Source: Bacteroides faecium (lineage in GTDB: Bacteria; Bacteroidota; Bacteroidia; Bacteroidales; Bacteroidaceae). Taken from it: 64,000 bases of DNA. A program made the position numbers and the translations under genes. This document shows positions 7,390 to 16,096 of the stretch, in pieces. Each line of letters begins with the position of its first letter. The first letter of the stretch is position 1. The notes below the pieces were generated by a model. That model had not been told where the DNA came from. It saw nothing but the letters and a program-made list of their open reading frames with translations, and searched no databases. The DNA is taken from positions 5,518,001 to 5,582,000 of the forward strand of contig NZ_CP050831.1 of the NCBI RefSeq assembly GCF_012113595.1, read 5' to 3'.

Positions 7390-8583
7390 TTAAAGTACAG
7401 ACTTTTGTCGGCGGAACTCGGTAGGAGTCATTTTTACCAATTCGCGGAAATTGCGGTTGAAGGTGCGCATTGCCTTGAAGCCCGACGCTCCGGCAATGTC
7501 TTCAATTGTGTGGTTCGCGTAGTCCGGAAGCAGGAGCAAGTCCATGGCATGACGGATGCGCAGGCGGAGAAGATAATTTTGCAAGGTCAGTCCTGTGGCA
7601 CGCCCCACAGCGGCGGAGAGATTACGCTCGTTTGTGCCAAGAGCTTTAATCAGGTCGTCACGCTTGAAGTTGTAGTCGAGGTACGGTTGTTCTTTCTGCA
7701 GATAGGCTTCGAGCTCTTCAAACAAGTGGTTGCTATCGCCGGATTGCAGGTAACAGATGAGGTCGCCCATATCGGCTTCGAGCGGTGGTTGGGGCAGTTT
7801 CCCATCCTGTTCAACGATAAAACGGCGTAGCATCTCGTAAGTGTAATGATAGTTAGTGTACAGCCATGCAAAAGCAGGATAGAAAACCACGATAAGGAAA
7901 CTGAAACTAAACTCGGGTATCGGTCCCGGACAGACAAGTAAAACCCATGCGCCAATGCCGATACTCAACGCATAAAGGAAAGCGCGCATCGTCCACCGGA
8001 GTTCCAGTTTTGAGATACACTCTCCGGTCAATTCTTTTAAATGCGTGATGTAGCGGTGTTTTTTACGGAAAAAGAGGCGGACGTAAACGAACAGTTGTAC
8101 GGTATAGGTGACACCGAACAAGGTCCGCACTGCCAACGGGAGATTGTGAACGACACACGCACGCCATTCTGCTAAAGAATATACACAGACGTCCGCTTCA
8201 ATGCAGCAACTCACCACATACAGCAGAATGAAAACGAGCGAAGGCGCCGCATGCTTCATCACATTGGCAAAAGTGACGTATCTGCTGTCGAACAGCAATA
8301 TCAACATAAACGTGAACATCAACGCCTGCGAAGAAGCAAGCACCAACACCAATATTGAGAATAAGTCCAACGACCGGTATACGCCGAACCCGTCAACCAG
8401 CAACTCCGCCAAATGACCGGCAGCGATAATGAGAGAAGCAGCGATGAAGAAATGGCATGCACGCCTGTATTTGGGATTAATGGCGTGCGCCATCTGCTTG
8501 AAGCAGACAAGACCGAAAGATATAGACAGACATATTCCGATAATAATGCCGTTTGTTAGTGTGTGTAAAGCCGGTATATCCAT
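7390..8583 (-). CDS. AraC-family regulator with membrane-spanning N-terminal half
   Basis: A 397-residue protein. The first 240 residues hold about six or seven hydrophobic segments (for example IIIGICLSISFGLV, RACHFFIAASLIIAAG, LFSILVLVLASSQALMFTFM, FSFSFLIVVFYPAFAWLY). The last 110 residues are an AraC/XylS double HTH ending in TIEDIAGASGFKAMRTFNRNFRELVKMTPTEFRR. This architecture suggests a regulator that senses a signal at or in the membrane and acts on nearby DNA without a separate kinase. The gene lies just upstream of the Big2/HU-like operon on the same strand, with the candidate operator in between. Autoregulation or operon activation is inference. Confidence 0.87.
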   Translation of the reverse strand: MDIPALHTLTNGIIIGICLSISFGLVCFKQMAHAINPKYRRACHFFIAASLIIAAGHLAELLVDGFGVYRSLDLFSILVLVLASSQALMFTFMLILLFDSRYVTFANVMKHAAPSLVFILLYVVSCCIEADVCVYSLAEWRACVVHNLPLAVRTLFGVTYTVQLFVYVRLFFRKKHRYITHLKELTGECISKLELRWTMRAFLYALSIGIGAWVLLVCPGPIPEFSFSFLIVVFYPAFAWLYTNYHYTYEMLRRFIVEQDGKLPQPPLEADMGDLICYLQSGDSNHLFEELEAYLQKEQPYLDYNFKRDDLIKALGTNERNLSAAVGRATGLTLQNYLLRLRIRHAMDLLLLPDYANHTIEDIAGASGFKAMRTFNRNFRELVKMTPTEFRRQKSVL

Positions 8584-8687
8584 TGCTTAGCATTTATTTT
8601 CCCGACAAAGTTAATGAATCTTGACGAGAAACCGACTAGTTACACCCTGTAAAACTCGACAAGTCTGCAAAATCGTATAGAAACAAC

Positions 8688-11027
8688 CTAATAGCTAATC
8701 TTCACTCCGGCAAAGAAACTTCTCGGCAGAGAAGGCCCGTAAATATAGCCGGAATCCCGATTAGCTCCTCTATCAAAGTCCTTCTGATAAGACTCAAAGA
8801 GGTTCTGAACTCCGCCGTTTAGTTGCAAATCGACTGTTTTGTATAGCTTGAAGTCATAAGCCAGTTTCACTCCCAAATCGAAGAAACGGGGTGTACGGAT
8901 GGCTTCCGCCTTTCGTTCGGGCATTGCGCCCAGTTCGGCGTTCTCGGCGGTGATATCCATGCGTTGCACTAACATTCTCCCGGTATAAGTTCCTGACAGG
9001 GCAATGGATAAAGGTTTGATGGGAGTATAAGTAGCTGTGAAGTAACCATATGTATCGGGAGTACGGAAAATTTTCTTTTCTGCCGGTGCGTCGTCATGCC
9101 ATTTATGAGGTTCATCGTATCGGCTGCGTTGCAAAGTGAGTCCCGCTTGTATTTGCAAGATGGAAAGATAAGCCACTTTGCCCTCCAGCGTTAGCCCCAT
9201 CACTTTCGCGCCGGGACCGTTACTGCGTGTTTTTACCAATATCCCATCGCCACGGTCATAAGGTTCGCCCAACACGAAGACATCTGTCAGTCTTGTATAA
9301 AAGCCCTCGATCAAGAAATTCGTCTGGAATACTCCGAAACGGTGATACATATCTGCGGACGCACTGAAACTTTGGGATTTCTCTTCTTTCAAGTTCTTCG
9401 CACGCTCAATCATTGCCACTGTTCCGCCCACATTTTCAATATGCATATCTTCATCAAAAGCCTGCGGAGCACGGAATCCGGATGAATAGCTCAAACGCAG
9501 GTTTATATTCTGTGTCGGGTTGAAACGCAAGTTGGCACGGGGGCTAAAGATGACATTATCTACCATGTTATGCTTATCCAGACGACCACCGATCAGAATG
9601 CCCCAACGGTCGTTCTTCCACTCGTTCTGCAGAAAAGCACTGTAAATATTTACCGTCTGATCCGTGTGGCGGTCATATCCCCACATATTATCTTTCAGAC
9701 GATCACGGTTATATTCAAGTCCTGCCGTGAGGTCAGAAGGCATAAAAAAACACTTATCAAACGTATGTACATACTGCGCGCCGCCCATAGCGGTTAAATC
9801 CGTTGTTTTTCCATAGGCTTTCAGAGGATCGTTACCCGGTCCGTAATAACTGTCCCGATCTGTATTGGCGGCTGACGCAAAGATACTTAGACGGTTCTTT
9901 TCATCTGGCGAGAAATAATCGAACTTCAAACTTCCACCATCAATCGAATGTTGCAACTGCTCTGCAATATGGGCTTCGTGAGGAGGACGGTCCAACATAT
10001 CCCCTCCCCGACGGAATTCCTGCATGTGGTGATATTCGAAGGTTAGTTTGGAGTAAGTGCTTGTTTTCAGATAAGAGCGGAAGCCCACTGTCTGATTCTT
10101 CAATTTAGGTAGTTCGGTGAATCCGTCTCCGTCATAATCATATCCGGACCGGTGACGGTTCTGACCAAAGATATACAGTCCGGCACGATGATCGTCCGTC
10201 ACTAATGAAGCATTCAGGGAGGTATTGTTATCGAATGAGGAACTTCCGCCTAAGGAAGTGATGGTATGCGATAGCTGACCGGAATTACGCAAAGGTTCTT
10301 TGGTGATGATATTGATTGTCCCCGCGATAGCGGAAGAGCCGAACAAGGCGGAACCTCCCCCACGCATCACTTCTACGCGTTCAATCATGCTGGCGGGAAT
10401 CTGTTCCAAGCCATACACTCCGGAAAGGGCACTGAATACGGGACGGGAATCTATCAAAATCTGCGTATACGGTCCGTCCAATCCATTGATGCGAACTTGC
10501 TGGAAGCCACAATTCTGGCAGTTTGTCTCTACACGTACACCGGGTTGAAAGTTCAGCCCTTGCGATAAAGTGGAAGAGTTAGTCGTTTCAAATAGCTTCA
10601 GATCGACGACATTTACCAAAGTAGGAGCCAAACGACGCGTCGTTTCACTCCGGTTGGCGGAAACCACTACCCCATCCAAAGCAATCGCGTCCTCTTCTAT
10701 TTCAAAATCTTCTTCCAGTGTCTTTCCTTTTTTCAGAGTCACATTGCGGGTCACGGTCTTGTAGCCGACCGAGCTAACCTCCAGTATAAAGTTACCTTCC
10801 GGCAAATTCTTCAAAAAATAATGTCCGGTAGCGTCGGTCACGGTTCCTATCGTTGTTCCTTTCAGTGCAATGGTGATGTAAGGAAGGTGCTCTTTCGTTT
10901 TCTTATCCAGTACATGGCCTATGATGTTCGCATCGGATTTTTTCAGTTCAGGGTAGTCCGGATGTTCAGCCGATGCGTATGACAGGACACAATACAGGCC
11001 GACCAGGACTAAAAGATATTTCTTCAT
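8688..11027 (-). CDS. TonB-dependent outer-membrane receptor, copy 1
   Basis: A 779-residue receptor. The start is placed at the internal ATG 11027 (MKKYLLVLVGLYCVLSYASA) because the upstream ATG at 11057 would add ten residues before a normal signal peptide. After the signal come a carboxypeptidase-regulatory-like domain (IIGHVLDKKTKEHLPYITI), the plug domain with a Cys pair (ETNCQNCGFQQVRINGLDGP), an EVMRGGGSALFGSSAIAGTI segment and a 22-strand-type barrel ending SFFAGVKISY. It is a very close paralogue of the receptor at 11604-13931. Both follow a small His-rich membrane protein. TonB receptors import large or scarce ligands such as metal chelates; the ligand here is unknown, and a metal is suggested only by the His-rich partner. 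Confidence 0.9.
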   Translation of the reverse strand: MKKYLLVLVGLYCVLSYASAEHPDYPELKKSDANIIGHVLDKKTKEHLPYITIALKGTTIGTVTDATGHYFLKNLPEGNFILEVSSVGYKTVTRNVTLKKGKTLEEDFEIEEDAIALDGVVVSANRSETTRRLAPTLVNVVDLKLFETTNSSTLSQGLNFQPGVRVETNCQNCGFQQVRINGLDGPYTQILIDSRPVFSALSGVYGLEQIPASMIERVEVMRGGGSALFGSSAIAGTINIITKEPLRNSGQLSHTITSLGGSSSFDNNTSLNASLVTDDHRAGLYIFGQNRHRSGYDYDGDGFTELPKLKNQTVGFRSYLKTSTYSKLTFEYHHMQEFRRGGDMLDRPPHEAHIAEQLQHSIDGGSLKFDYFSPDEKNRLSIFASAANTDRDSYYGPGNDPLKAYGKTTDLTAMGGAQYVHTFDKCFFMPSDLTAGLEYNRDRLKDNMWGYDRHTDQTVNIYSAFLQNEWKNDRWGILIGGRLDKHNMVDNVIFSPRANLRFNPTQNINLRLSYSSGFRAPQAFDEDMHIENVGGTVAMIERAKNLKEEKSQSFSASADMYHRFGVFQTNFLIEGFYTRLTDVFVLGEPYDRGDGILVKTRSNGPGAKVMGLTLEGKVAYLSILQIQAGLTLQRSRYDEPHKWHDDAPAEKKIFRTPDTYGYFTATYTPIKPLSIALSGTYTGRMLVQRMDITAENAELGAMPERKAEAIRTPRFFDLGVKLAYDFKLYKTVDLQLNGGVQNLFESYQKDFDRGANRDSGYIYGPSLPRSFFAGVKISY

Positions 11028-11136
11028 TGTCGTTAGTCTTTTAATGTTTAAAATCAAAAATAAGAATAAGGAAAAGGGAAGCAGCGATCATTAATCGTTG
11101 TTCCTAACTGATGAATACTGTTCCCGAAAAGATAGA

Positions 11137-11478
11137 CTAAGCGACAGGAGGTGCTCTAAGAGATATGACGCCCGGACAAGAACGGTGATATGGCTCAACT
11201 TGCGAGCGGATAAACAGGATACATAATAGAGATAAAGCAGCGACCGCGAATGTAGGTATTAATCCGCTGTCTGTCACCAATACATGATTCAACAGGTGAA
11301 TGAGTTGGAATTCAACCGTCGTATGGCTATGTTCACTGCCTTTTTTAAATGGATGCGAATGGACAATCGTTACCCCGTTTACTACATGGGAGTGAGTAAA
11401 TAAAGTGATTCCTGCCATGTACGAGATAAACAGTACAGGCAAAAACCACTTCATTATATGTAGGTACAATTGTTTCAT
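11137..11478 (-). CDS. Small His-rich membrane protein, copy 1
   Basis: A 113-residue protein with two hydrophobic segments (WFLPVLFISYMAGITLF and a second around residues 75-95). A loop between them holds eight His in about 40 residues (HSHVVNGVTIVHSHPF, EHSHTT, LIHLLNH). The tail ends SLRAPPVA. An ATG at 11493 would add MQDYR, but 11478 aligns with the start of the second copy at 14022-14378. The two copies share the block HVVNGVTIVHSHPFKKG. The loop could bind a transition metal, and the RAPP ending recalls small proteins found next to TonB receptors in other bacteria, but no family is assigned with confidence. It is probably co-transcribed with the receptor downstream. Confidence 0.75.
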   Translation of the reverse strand: MKQLYLHIMKWFLPVLFISYMAGITLFTHSHVVNGVTIVHSHPFKKGSEHSHTTVEFQLIHLLNHVLVTDSGLIPTFAVAALSLLCILFIRSQVEPYHRSCPGVISLRAPPVA

Positions 11479-11536
11479 CCGGTAATCTTGCACATCTATT
11501 CTGTGCAGTAAAGTCAGGGTTTAGTTTGTTTTTTTG

Positions 11537-11568
11537 CAAAGATAAGGATTGTCTCCATGCAAAACAAT
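11537..11568 (-). promoter_or_regulatory. Promoter of His-rich protein/TonB receptor copy 1
   Basis: On the minus strand ATTG (11565-11568), a 20-bp spacer and TATCTTTG (11537-11544) match the Bacteroides promoter pattern. The spacer region contains an inverted repeat GGATTGT-N11-ACAATCC (11546-11570) overlapping both boxes, which may be an operator. Confidence 0.6.
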
Positions 11569-11603
11569 CCCTATTTATAACGATTTTAAATCTTAACCGA
11601 ATC

Positions 11604-13931
11604 TTAATAACTGATCTTCACCCCGGCAAAGAAGCTTCTCGGAAGTGACGGACCATAGATATAGCCGGAGTCACGGTCAGCTCCTTTGTCGAAGTCGTCC
11701 TGATAGGCATTGAAAATATTCTGTATGCCGGCATTCACCTGGAGGTTCATCGACTTGTAAAGTTTGAAGTCATAAGCAGCTTTCAAACCGATGTCGAAGA
11801 AGTCTTTGGTATTCACCGTTATCGGATTTTCAAGGAATCCCGGAACGGGTTCGTGAGGAACCAGCATCGAACCGGTATAGGTGCCCGAAAGGGCGATGGA
11901 TAATGGTTTTATCGGGGTATAAGTTGCCGTAAAATAGCCGTAAGTATTCGGTGTACGCATCATTTTCTTCACAGCCGGAGCGTCTGGATTCCATACATGC
12001 GGTTCGCTGTAATGACTCTGTTGCAGAGTGACTCCCGCCTGAACCTGGATTTTAGTCAGATATGCCATCTTTCCTTCCAATGTCAGTCCCATTACACGGG
12101 CTCCCGGTGCATTGTAGCGTGTACGTGTCAGGATTCCATCCACTACCTCTCCGTCGGTAAGGGCAAATACATCTGATAACTTTGTATAAAATCCTTCTAC
12201 CAGGAAGTTAACCTGAAACGCACCAAAACGATGATAAATATCTGCCGAAGCACTCAAGCTCTGTGATCTTTCTTCTTTCAGATTATCGGCCAGTTCAACC
12301 ATCGCCACATTACCGCCTACATTCTCCACATGCAAATCCTCATCGAAAGCCTGCGGAGCACGGAAGCCGGATGAGTAGCTGAAACGAAGATTGATATTTT
12401 CCGTCGGATTATAACGCAGATTGGCACGCGGACTGAATATCACATGGTCAATCAGGTTATGTTTATCCAGACGACCGCCAATCAGGAATCCCCAATGCTC
12501 ATTCTTCCATTCATTCTGAAGGAAAGCACTACCGATATTTACTTTTTGGTCTACCGTGCGGTTGTATCCCCACATGTTATCTTCCAGTTTGTCCTGATTG
12601 AACTCTATTCCGGCAGTCAGGTCGGAAGGCATGAAGATGCATTTGCCGAAGCTGTAGACATACTGTGAGCCTGCCATCCAGTTCAAGTCAGTGGTGTTTC
12701 CGTAAGCATCCAAAGGGTCTCTGTCACCTGGACCATAATAGCTGTCGCGATTGATATGCTGTGCAGATGCAAACACATTGAAACGATGTTTCTCATTTGG
12801 TGAGAAATAGTCGAACTTCACACCTCCACCATTAATCGAGTGTTCCGTCTGTTCAGCTACATTTGCTTCGTGAGGCGGACGGTTTAATAAGTCTCCTCCC
12901 CTGCGGAATTCTTCCATATGGTGATATTCGAAAGTCAGTTTGGAGTAAGTGCTTGTTTTCAGGAAAGAACGGAAACCGACTGTCTGCCCATGTATTTTGG
13001 GGATTTCAGAGTATCCGTCTCCGTCGTGGTCGTAGGCGGAACGGTGGCGGTTCTGTCCGAAGATATATAAACCGGCACGTTGGTCGTCTGTCACCAATGA
13101 AGCATTCAGGGCAGTACTATTGTCGAAAGCATCTCCGTCACCGATTCCCGTTATCGTATGAGACAACATGCCTGAGTTGCGAATCGGCTCTTTGGTGATG
13201 ATATTGATTGTGCCCGCAATAGCAGACGAACCGAACAGTGCCGAGCCACCGCCACGCATCACCTCTACACGTTCAATCATACTGGCGGGAATCTGCTCGA
13301 TGCCATATACACCGGAAAGAGCACTAAAGATAGGGCGTGAATCCAGTAGGATTTGTGTATAAGGACCGTCCAGCCCATTGATACGTACTTGCTGAAAGCC
13401 GCAGTTCTGACAGTTGGATTCCACACGCACTCCGGGCTGAAAGCTCAGTCCCTGAGCCAAAGTTGTGGAGTTGGTATTCTCAAAGATTTTCAAATCAACC
13501 ACGTTGACTAATGTCGGAGCTAGGCGACGGGTGGTTTCATTACGGTTGGCAGATACTACCACACCATCCAATGCCACAGCGTCTTCTTCTATTTCAAAAT
13601 CCTCTTCCAAAGTACGTCCTTTTTTCAGTGTCACGTTGCGTCTTACCGTTTTATAGCCGACAGAACTCACTTCGAGGACAAAATTTCCTTCGGGAAGATT
13701 CTTCAGGAAGTAATGTCCGGTCGCGTCGGTTACGGTTCCGATGGTAGTACCTTTCAATGCCACTGTGATATATGGCAAATGTTCTTTCGTGTTTTTATCA
13801 AGGATATGACCGATAATATTGGCATCCGACTTACGCAATTCCGGATGATTGGGATGTTCATGAGCTTGTCCTCCGAGGGCAGGCAACAGTGCACAGCACA
13901 AGAAGACAAGCGAAAAGATGTATTTCTTCAT
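11604..13931 (-). CDS. TonB-dependent outer-membrane receptor, copy 2
   Basis: A 775-residue receptor with the same parts as copy 1: signal peptide (MKKYIFSLVFLCCALLPALGG), a short His-containing lead (QAHEHPNHPELRKSDANIIGH), carboxypeptidase-regulatory-like domain, plug with the NCQNCGF Cys pair, EVMRGGGSALFGSSAIAGT segment, and barrel with the same C-terminal SFFAGVKISY. Long blocks are identical between the two receptors. Differences concentrate in barrel loops, for example KSQSFSASADMYHRFG against RSQSLSASADIYHRFG and the loop around DVFALTDGEVVDG. Different loops may mean different ligands or phage escape. It lies 90 bp downstream of His-rich copy 2. Confidence 0.9.
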   Translation of the reverse strand: MKKYIFSLVFLCCALLPALGGQAHEHPNHPELRKSDANIIGHILDKNTKEHLPYITVALKGTTIGTVTDATGHYFLKNLPEGNFVLEVSSVGYKTVRRNVTLKKGRTLEEDFEIEEDAVALDGVVVSANRNETTRRLAPTLVNVVDLKIFENTNSTTLAQGLSFQPGVRVESNCQNCGFQQVRINGLDGPYTQILLDSRPIFSALSGVYGIEQIPASMIERVEVMRGGGSALFGSSAIAGTINIITKEPIRNSGMLSHTITGIGDGDAFDNSTALNASLVTDDQRAGLYIFGQNRHRSAYDHDGDGYSEIPKIHGQTVGFRSFLKTSTYSKLTFEYHHMEEFRRGGDLLNRPPHEANVAEQTEHSINGGGVKFDYFSPNEKHRFNVFASAQHINRDSYYGPGDRDPLDAYGNTTDLNWMAGSQYVYSFGKCIFMPSDLTAGIEFNQDKLEDNMWGYNRTVDQKVNIGSAFLQNEWKNEHWGFLIGGRLDKHNLIDHVIFSPRANLRYNPTENINLRFSYSSGFRAPQAFDEDLHVENVGGNVAMVELADNLKEERSQSLSASADIYHRFGAFQVNFLVEGFYTKLSDVFALTDGEVVDGILTRTRYNAPGARVMGLTLEGKMAYLTKIQVQAGVTLQQSHYSEPHVWNPDAPAVKKMMRTPNTYGYFTATYTPIKPLSIALSGTYTGSMLVPHEPVPGFLENPITVNTKDFFDIGLKAAYDFKLYKSMNLQVNAGIQNIFNAYQDDFDKGADRDSGYIYGPSLPRSFFAGVKISY

Positions 13932-14021
13932 TTTTCGTTTGTAATTCGTTCTTCGTTAAGCATTCACGTGAAAAAGCAGATAATACCCTGCCTCGAACAA
14001 GGCAGAATGTCATCAGTTAAA

Positions 14022-14378
14022 TCAAATAGTGGAAAAACGAATGGCAGGTGGAGCACGGAGTGCAGTCACCCCATGATAAGGAGCATGAGAATGTGTATGC
14101 TGCGGACGACCAAGCAACAGGCATAATAAAAAAGGGATGAAAAGGGAAAGAGCAAAAATAACAGCCGCACCGTCCGTCGTCAGATGAGACAGGAAATGAA
14201 TATGTATCAGTTCGACTGTTGAATGTTGATGTGCCGCCCCTTTCTTAAACGGGTGCGAATGGACGATTGTCACGCCATTGACCACATGTACGTGGGCAAA
14301 GAATGTAAGACTTACCAGATACGACACAAAGAGTATCGGTAAGAAATAGCGTGTTATATTCAGGAGCAATCGTTTCAC
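14022..14378 (-). CDS. Small His-rich membrane protein, copy 2
   Basis: A 118-residue protein starting at the GTG 14378 (MKRLLLNITRYFLPILF), which aligns with MKQLYLHIMKWFLPVLF of copy 1. The upstream TTG at 14402 would lie inside the -7 promoter box, so it cannot be the start. Two hydrophobic segments flank a loop with nine His (HVHVVNGVTIVHSHPF, AHQHST, IHIHFLSH). Two more His pairs lie near the C-terminus (HTHSH), followed by ALRAPPAIRF. The shared 17-residue block with copy 1 shows a common origin. A role in metal binding or delivery next to the TonB receptor is inferred from the His content only. Confidence 0.72.
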   Translation of the reverse strand: MKRLLLNITRYFLPILFVSYLVSLTFFAHVHVVNGVTIVHSHPFKKGAAHQHSTVELIHIHFLSHLTTDGAAVIFALSLFIPFLLCLLLGRPQHTHSHAPYHGVTALRAPPAIRFSTI

Positions 14379-14399
14379 CTCATTTTTACTTTGGGACGG

Positions 14400-14431
14400 C
14401 AAAGATACAAACTATTTTTTTAACAATCAAT
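14400..14431 (-). promoter_or_regulatory. Promoter of His-rich protein/TonB receptor copy 2
   Basis: On the minus strand ATTG (14428-14431), 20 bp, and TATCTTTG (14400-14407). It has the same layout as the promoter of copy 1, including GATTGTT at the -33 region. It fixes the translation start downstream of 14400. Confidence 0.6.
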
Positions 14432-14448
14432 TCTTCTACAGAATACTG

Positions 14449-16047
14449 TTAATATACGGCTGACGCTATCACTTGTATAAAGAGAATCAGGAATACCATA
14501 GCAATCGGATAAACGGTTGCGTATGCCACACTGGGGATATTACTGTCTACCATCGAATCGGCAGCAGCCAGACCGGGTGTACTGGTCATACCACCGGTAA
14601 TGGTTCCCAGCAAATCAAGCAAGCTGATTTTAAATACAAAGTGTCCTACAATGGCTGCAACAAGCATCGGCACCAACGTAATGGCAGCTCCTACTCCGAA
14701 CATCAATAATCCGCTTTCCTGGAAAGTGGCTACGAGATTCTTTCCGGCGGAAGTTCCTACTTCGGCAAGAAAAAGAAGCAGACCTAATTGGCGCAGTAAC
14801 TGATTCGCCGGCCCTGACATAGACCAGATGATAGGTCCTGTCTTACCGATTGCACTCAGTACGAGAGCTACCATCAGGACTCCCCCCGTCAATCCCGGCG
14901 AGAATGACAGGCTTTCAGAGAAAGAGATATTTATTTTGCCGAACAATACTCCCAGCACAATACCCATTGCAATCGGGAAGAAGTCTGTGTCGGACAGTTT
15001 CTTTGCATTGTTTCCCAACAGACGGGCTACGCCTTTAAGTCCTTCTTTCTCTCCCACAACCATCAGTTTATCACCGAATTTCAATGCCAAATCTGGCGAT
15101 GGGGACAGGTCGATACCGCTTCGACGGACACGGGTCACTGTGCAACCGAAGTTTTTCTGTAAGTTCAAGTCTCCCAGTTGCTTGTTTATCATATCCTTTT
15201 TGGTCAGCAACAGGGATTCTATTTCCTGTGTTTTGTCCAAAGGAAGTTCACCCTCTTCGCGTTCGCCTACCAATACAGCAAGCTGATTGAGTGATTCTTC
15301 GCTACCTACTGCCTGGATATAATCTCCTTCGTGCAACACAGTAGAGGCGGTAGGAATAGATATTTCGTCACTATGTTTCAGACGGGAAATAACAGCTCCC
15401 GTCATACCACGTGCGTTAATCTGCATCAGGCTACGGTTGAATACGTTTGAATTGGTGATACGATAGATGCAGGTAGTCAATTCCGGGAATTGTCCGCGGC
15501 GTTCTATCTCCAGGCGACGTGCTTCCTTATCCAAGTCCACCCGCATGATTTTAGGCAGCAGTTTGACAAACAAAATCACACCGATAACTCCAAACGGATA
15601 TGCGATACCGTAAGCGATGGAAGCCAAAGATGAATGTGTGCTGTCGATAGCGACTGCCAAACCCGGTGTACTGGTCAATGCTCCGGCAATCAGACCTACC
15701 ACACTGGGAGTGTCGATGTCGAACGCATACTTCAATCCCACTGCCGTGAGACAGGCGGAACAGATGATAAGCATGGTAATGAGAATCAACGTCTTTCCCT
15801 TGCTGCGGAAAGAATCGAAGAATCCGGGCCCTGCCTGAATACCAATGGTAAAAATAAAAAGTACCAAACCGAAATTTCCCAGTTCTTTGGGAATGATGAC
15901 GCCAAAGTGCCCGAAAAGAAGCGCGATAAAGATTACCGCCGACACATCGAGAGATAACCCCTTAATTTTAATTCTTCCCAGCATAAATCCCAACGCGACA
16001 ATCAGGAAAAGGGAGAAATAAGAGGAGTGCAACAAGTCAGTAAACAT
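14449..16047 (-). CDS. Putative transporter, AspT/YidE/YbjL family with two RCK_C domains
   Basis: A 532-residue membrane protein with two hydrophobic halves of about five or six segments each. Both halves contain the family's repeated motif (GLIAGALTSTPGLAVAIDS in the first, GTITGGMTSTPGLAAADSM in the second). Two TrkA-C/RCK_C-like regulatory domains lie between them, in residues about 200-360 (DYIQAVGSEESLNQLAVLVG and DKLMVVGEKEGLKGVARLLG). Characterised relatives exchange amino acids (aspartate/alanine) or carboxylates; the substrate here is unknown. It is a single gene between the His-rich/TonB pairs and the zinc-type CDF exporter, all on the minus strand. Confidence 0.87.
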   Translation of the reverse strand: MFTDLLHSSYFSLFLIVALGFMLGRIKIKGLSLDVSAVIFIALLFGHFGVIIPKELGNFGLVLFIFTIGIQAGPGFFDSFRSKGKTLILITMLIICSACLTAVGLKYAFDIDTPSVVGLIAGALTSTPGLAVAIDSTHSSLASIAYGIAYPFGVIGVILFVKLLPKIMRVDLDKEARRLEIERRGQFPELTTCIYRITNSNVFNRSLMQINARGMTGAVISRLKHSDEISIPTASTVLHEGDYIQAVGSEESLNQLAVLVGEREEGELPLDKTQEIESLLLTKKDMINKQLGDLNLQKNFGCTVTRVRRSGIDLSPSPDLALKFGDKLMVVGEKEGLKGVARLLGNNAKKLSDTDFFPIAMGIVLGVLFGKINISFSESLSFSPGLTGGVLMVALVLSAIGKTGPIIWSMSGPANQLLRQLGLLLFLAEVGTSAGKNLVATFQESGLLMFGVGAAITLVPMLVAAIVGHFVFKISLLDLLGTITGGMTSTPGLAAADSMVDSNIPSVAYATVYPIAMVFLILFIQVIASAVY

Positions 16048-16077
16048 AAAAATAAAGGTTAGTTAGTTTTAAGGGCG

Positions 16078-16085
16078 CAAAGGTA
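16078..16085 (-). promoter_or_regulatory. Probable -7 box for the YidE-like transporter
   Basis: TACCTTTG on the minus strand matches TAnnTTTG and lies about 30 bp before the ATG at 16047. The -33 region would fall in the 3' end of the CDF gene and is weak. Confidence 0.45.
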
Positions 16086-16096
16086 CGGATTTTATT

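Noticed and set aside
14828..15286. Plus-strand ORFs inside the YidE-like transporter gene
   Set aside because: Shadows of a conserved membrane-protein gene.
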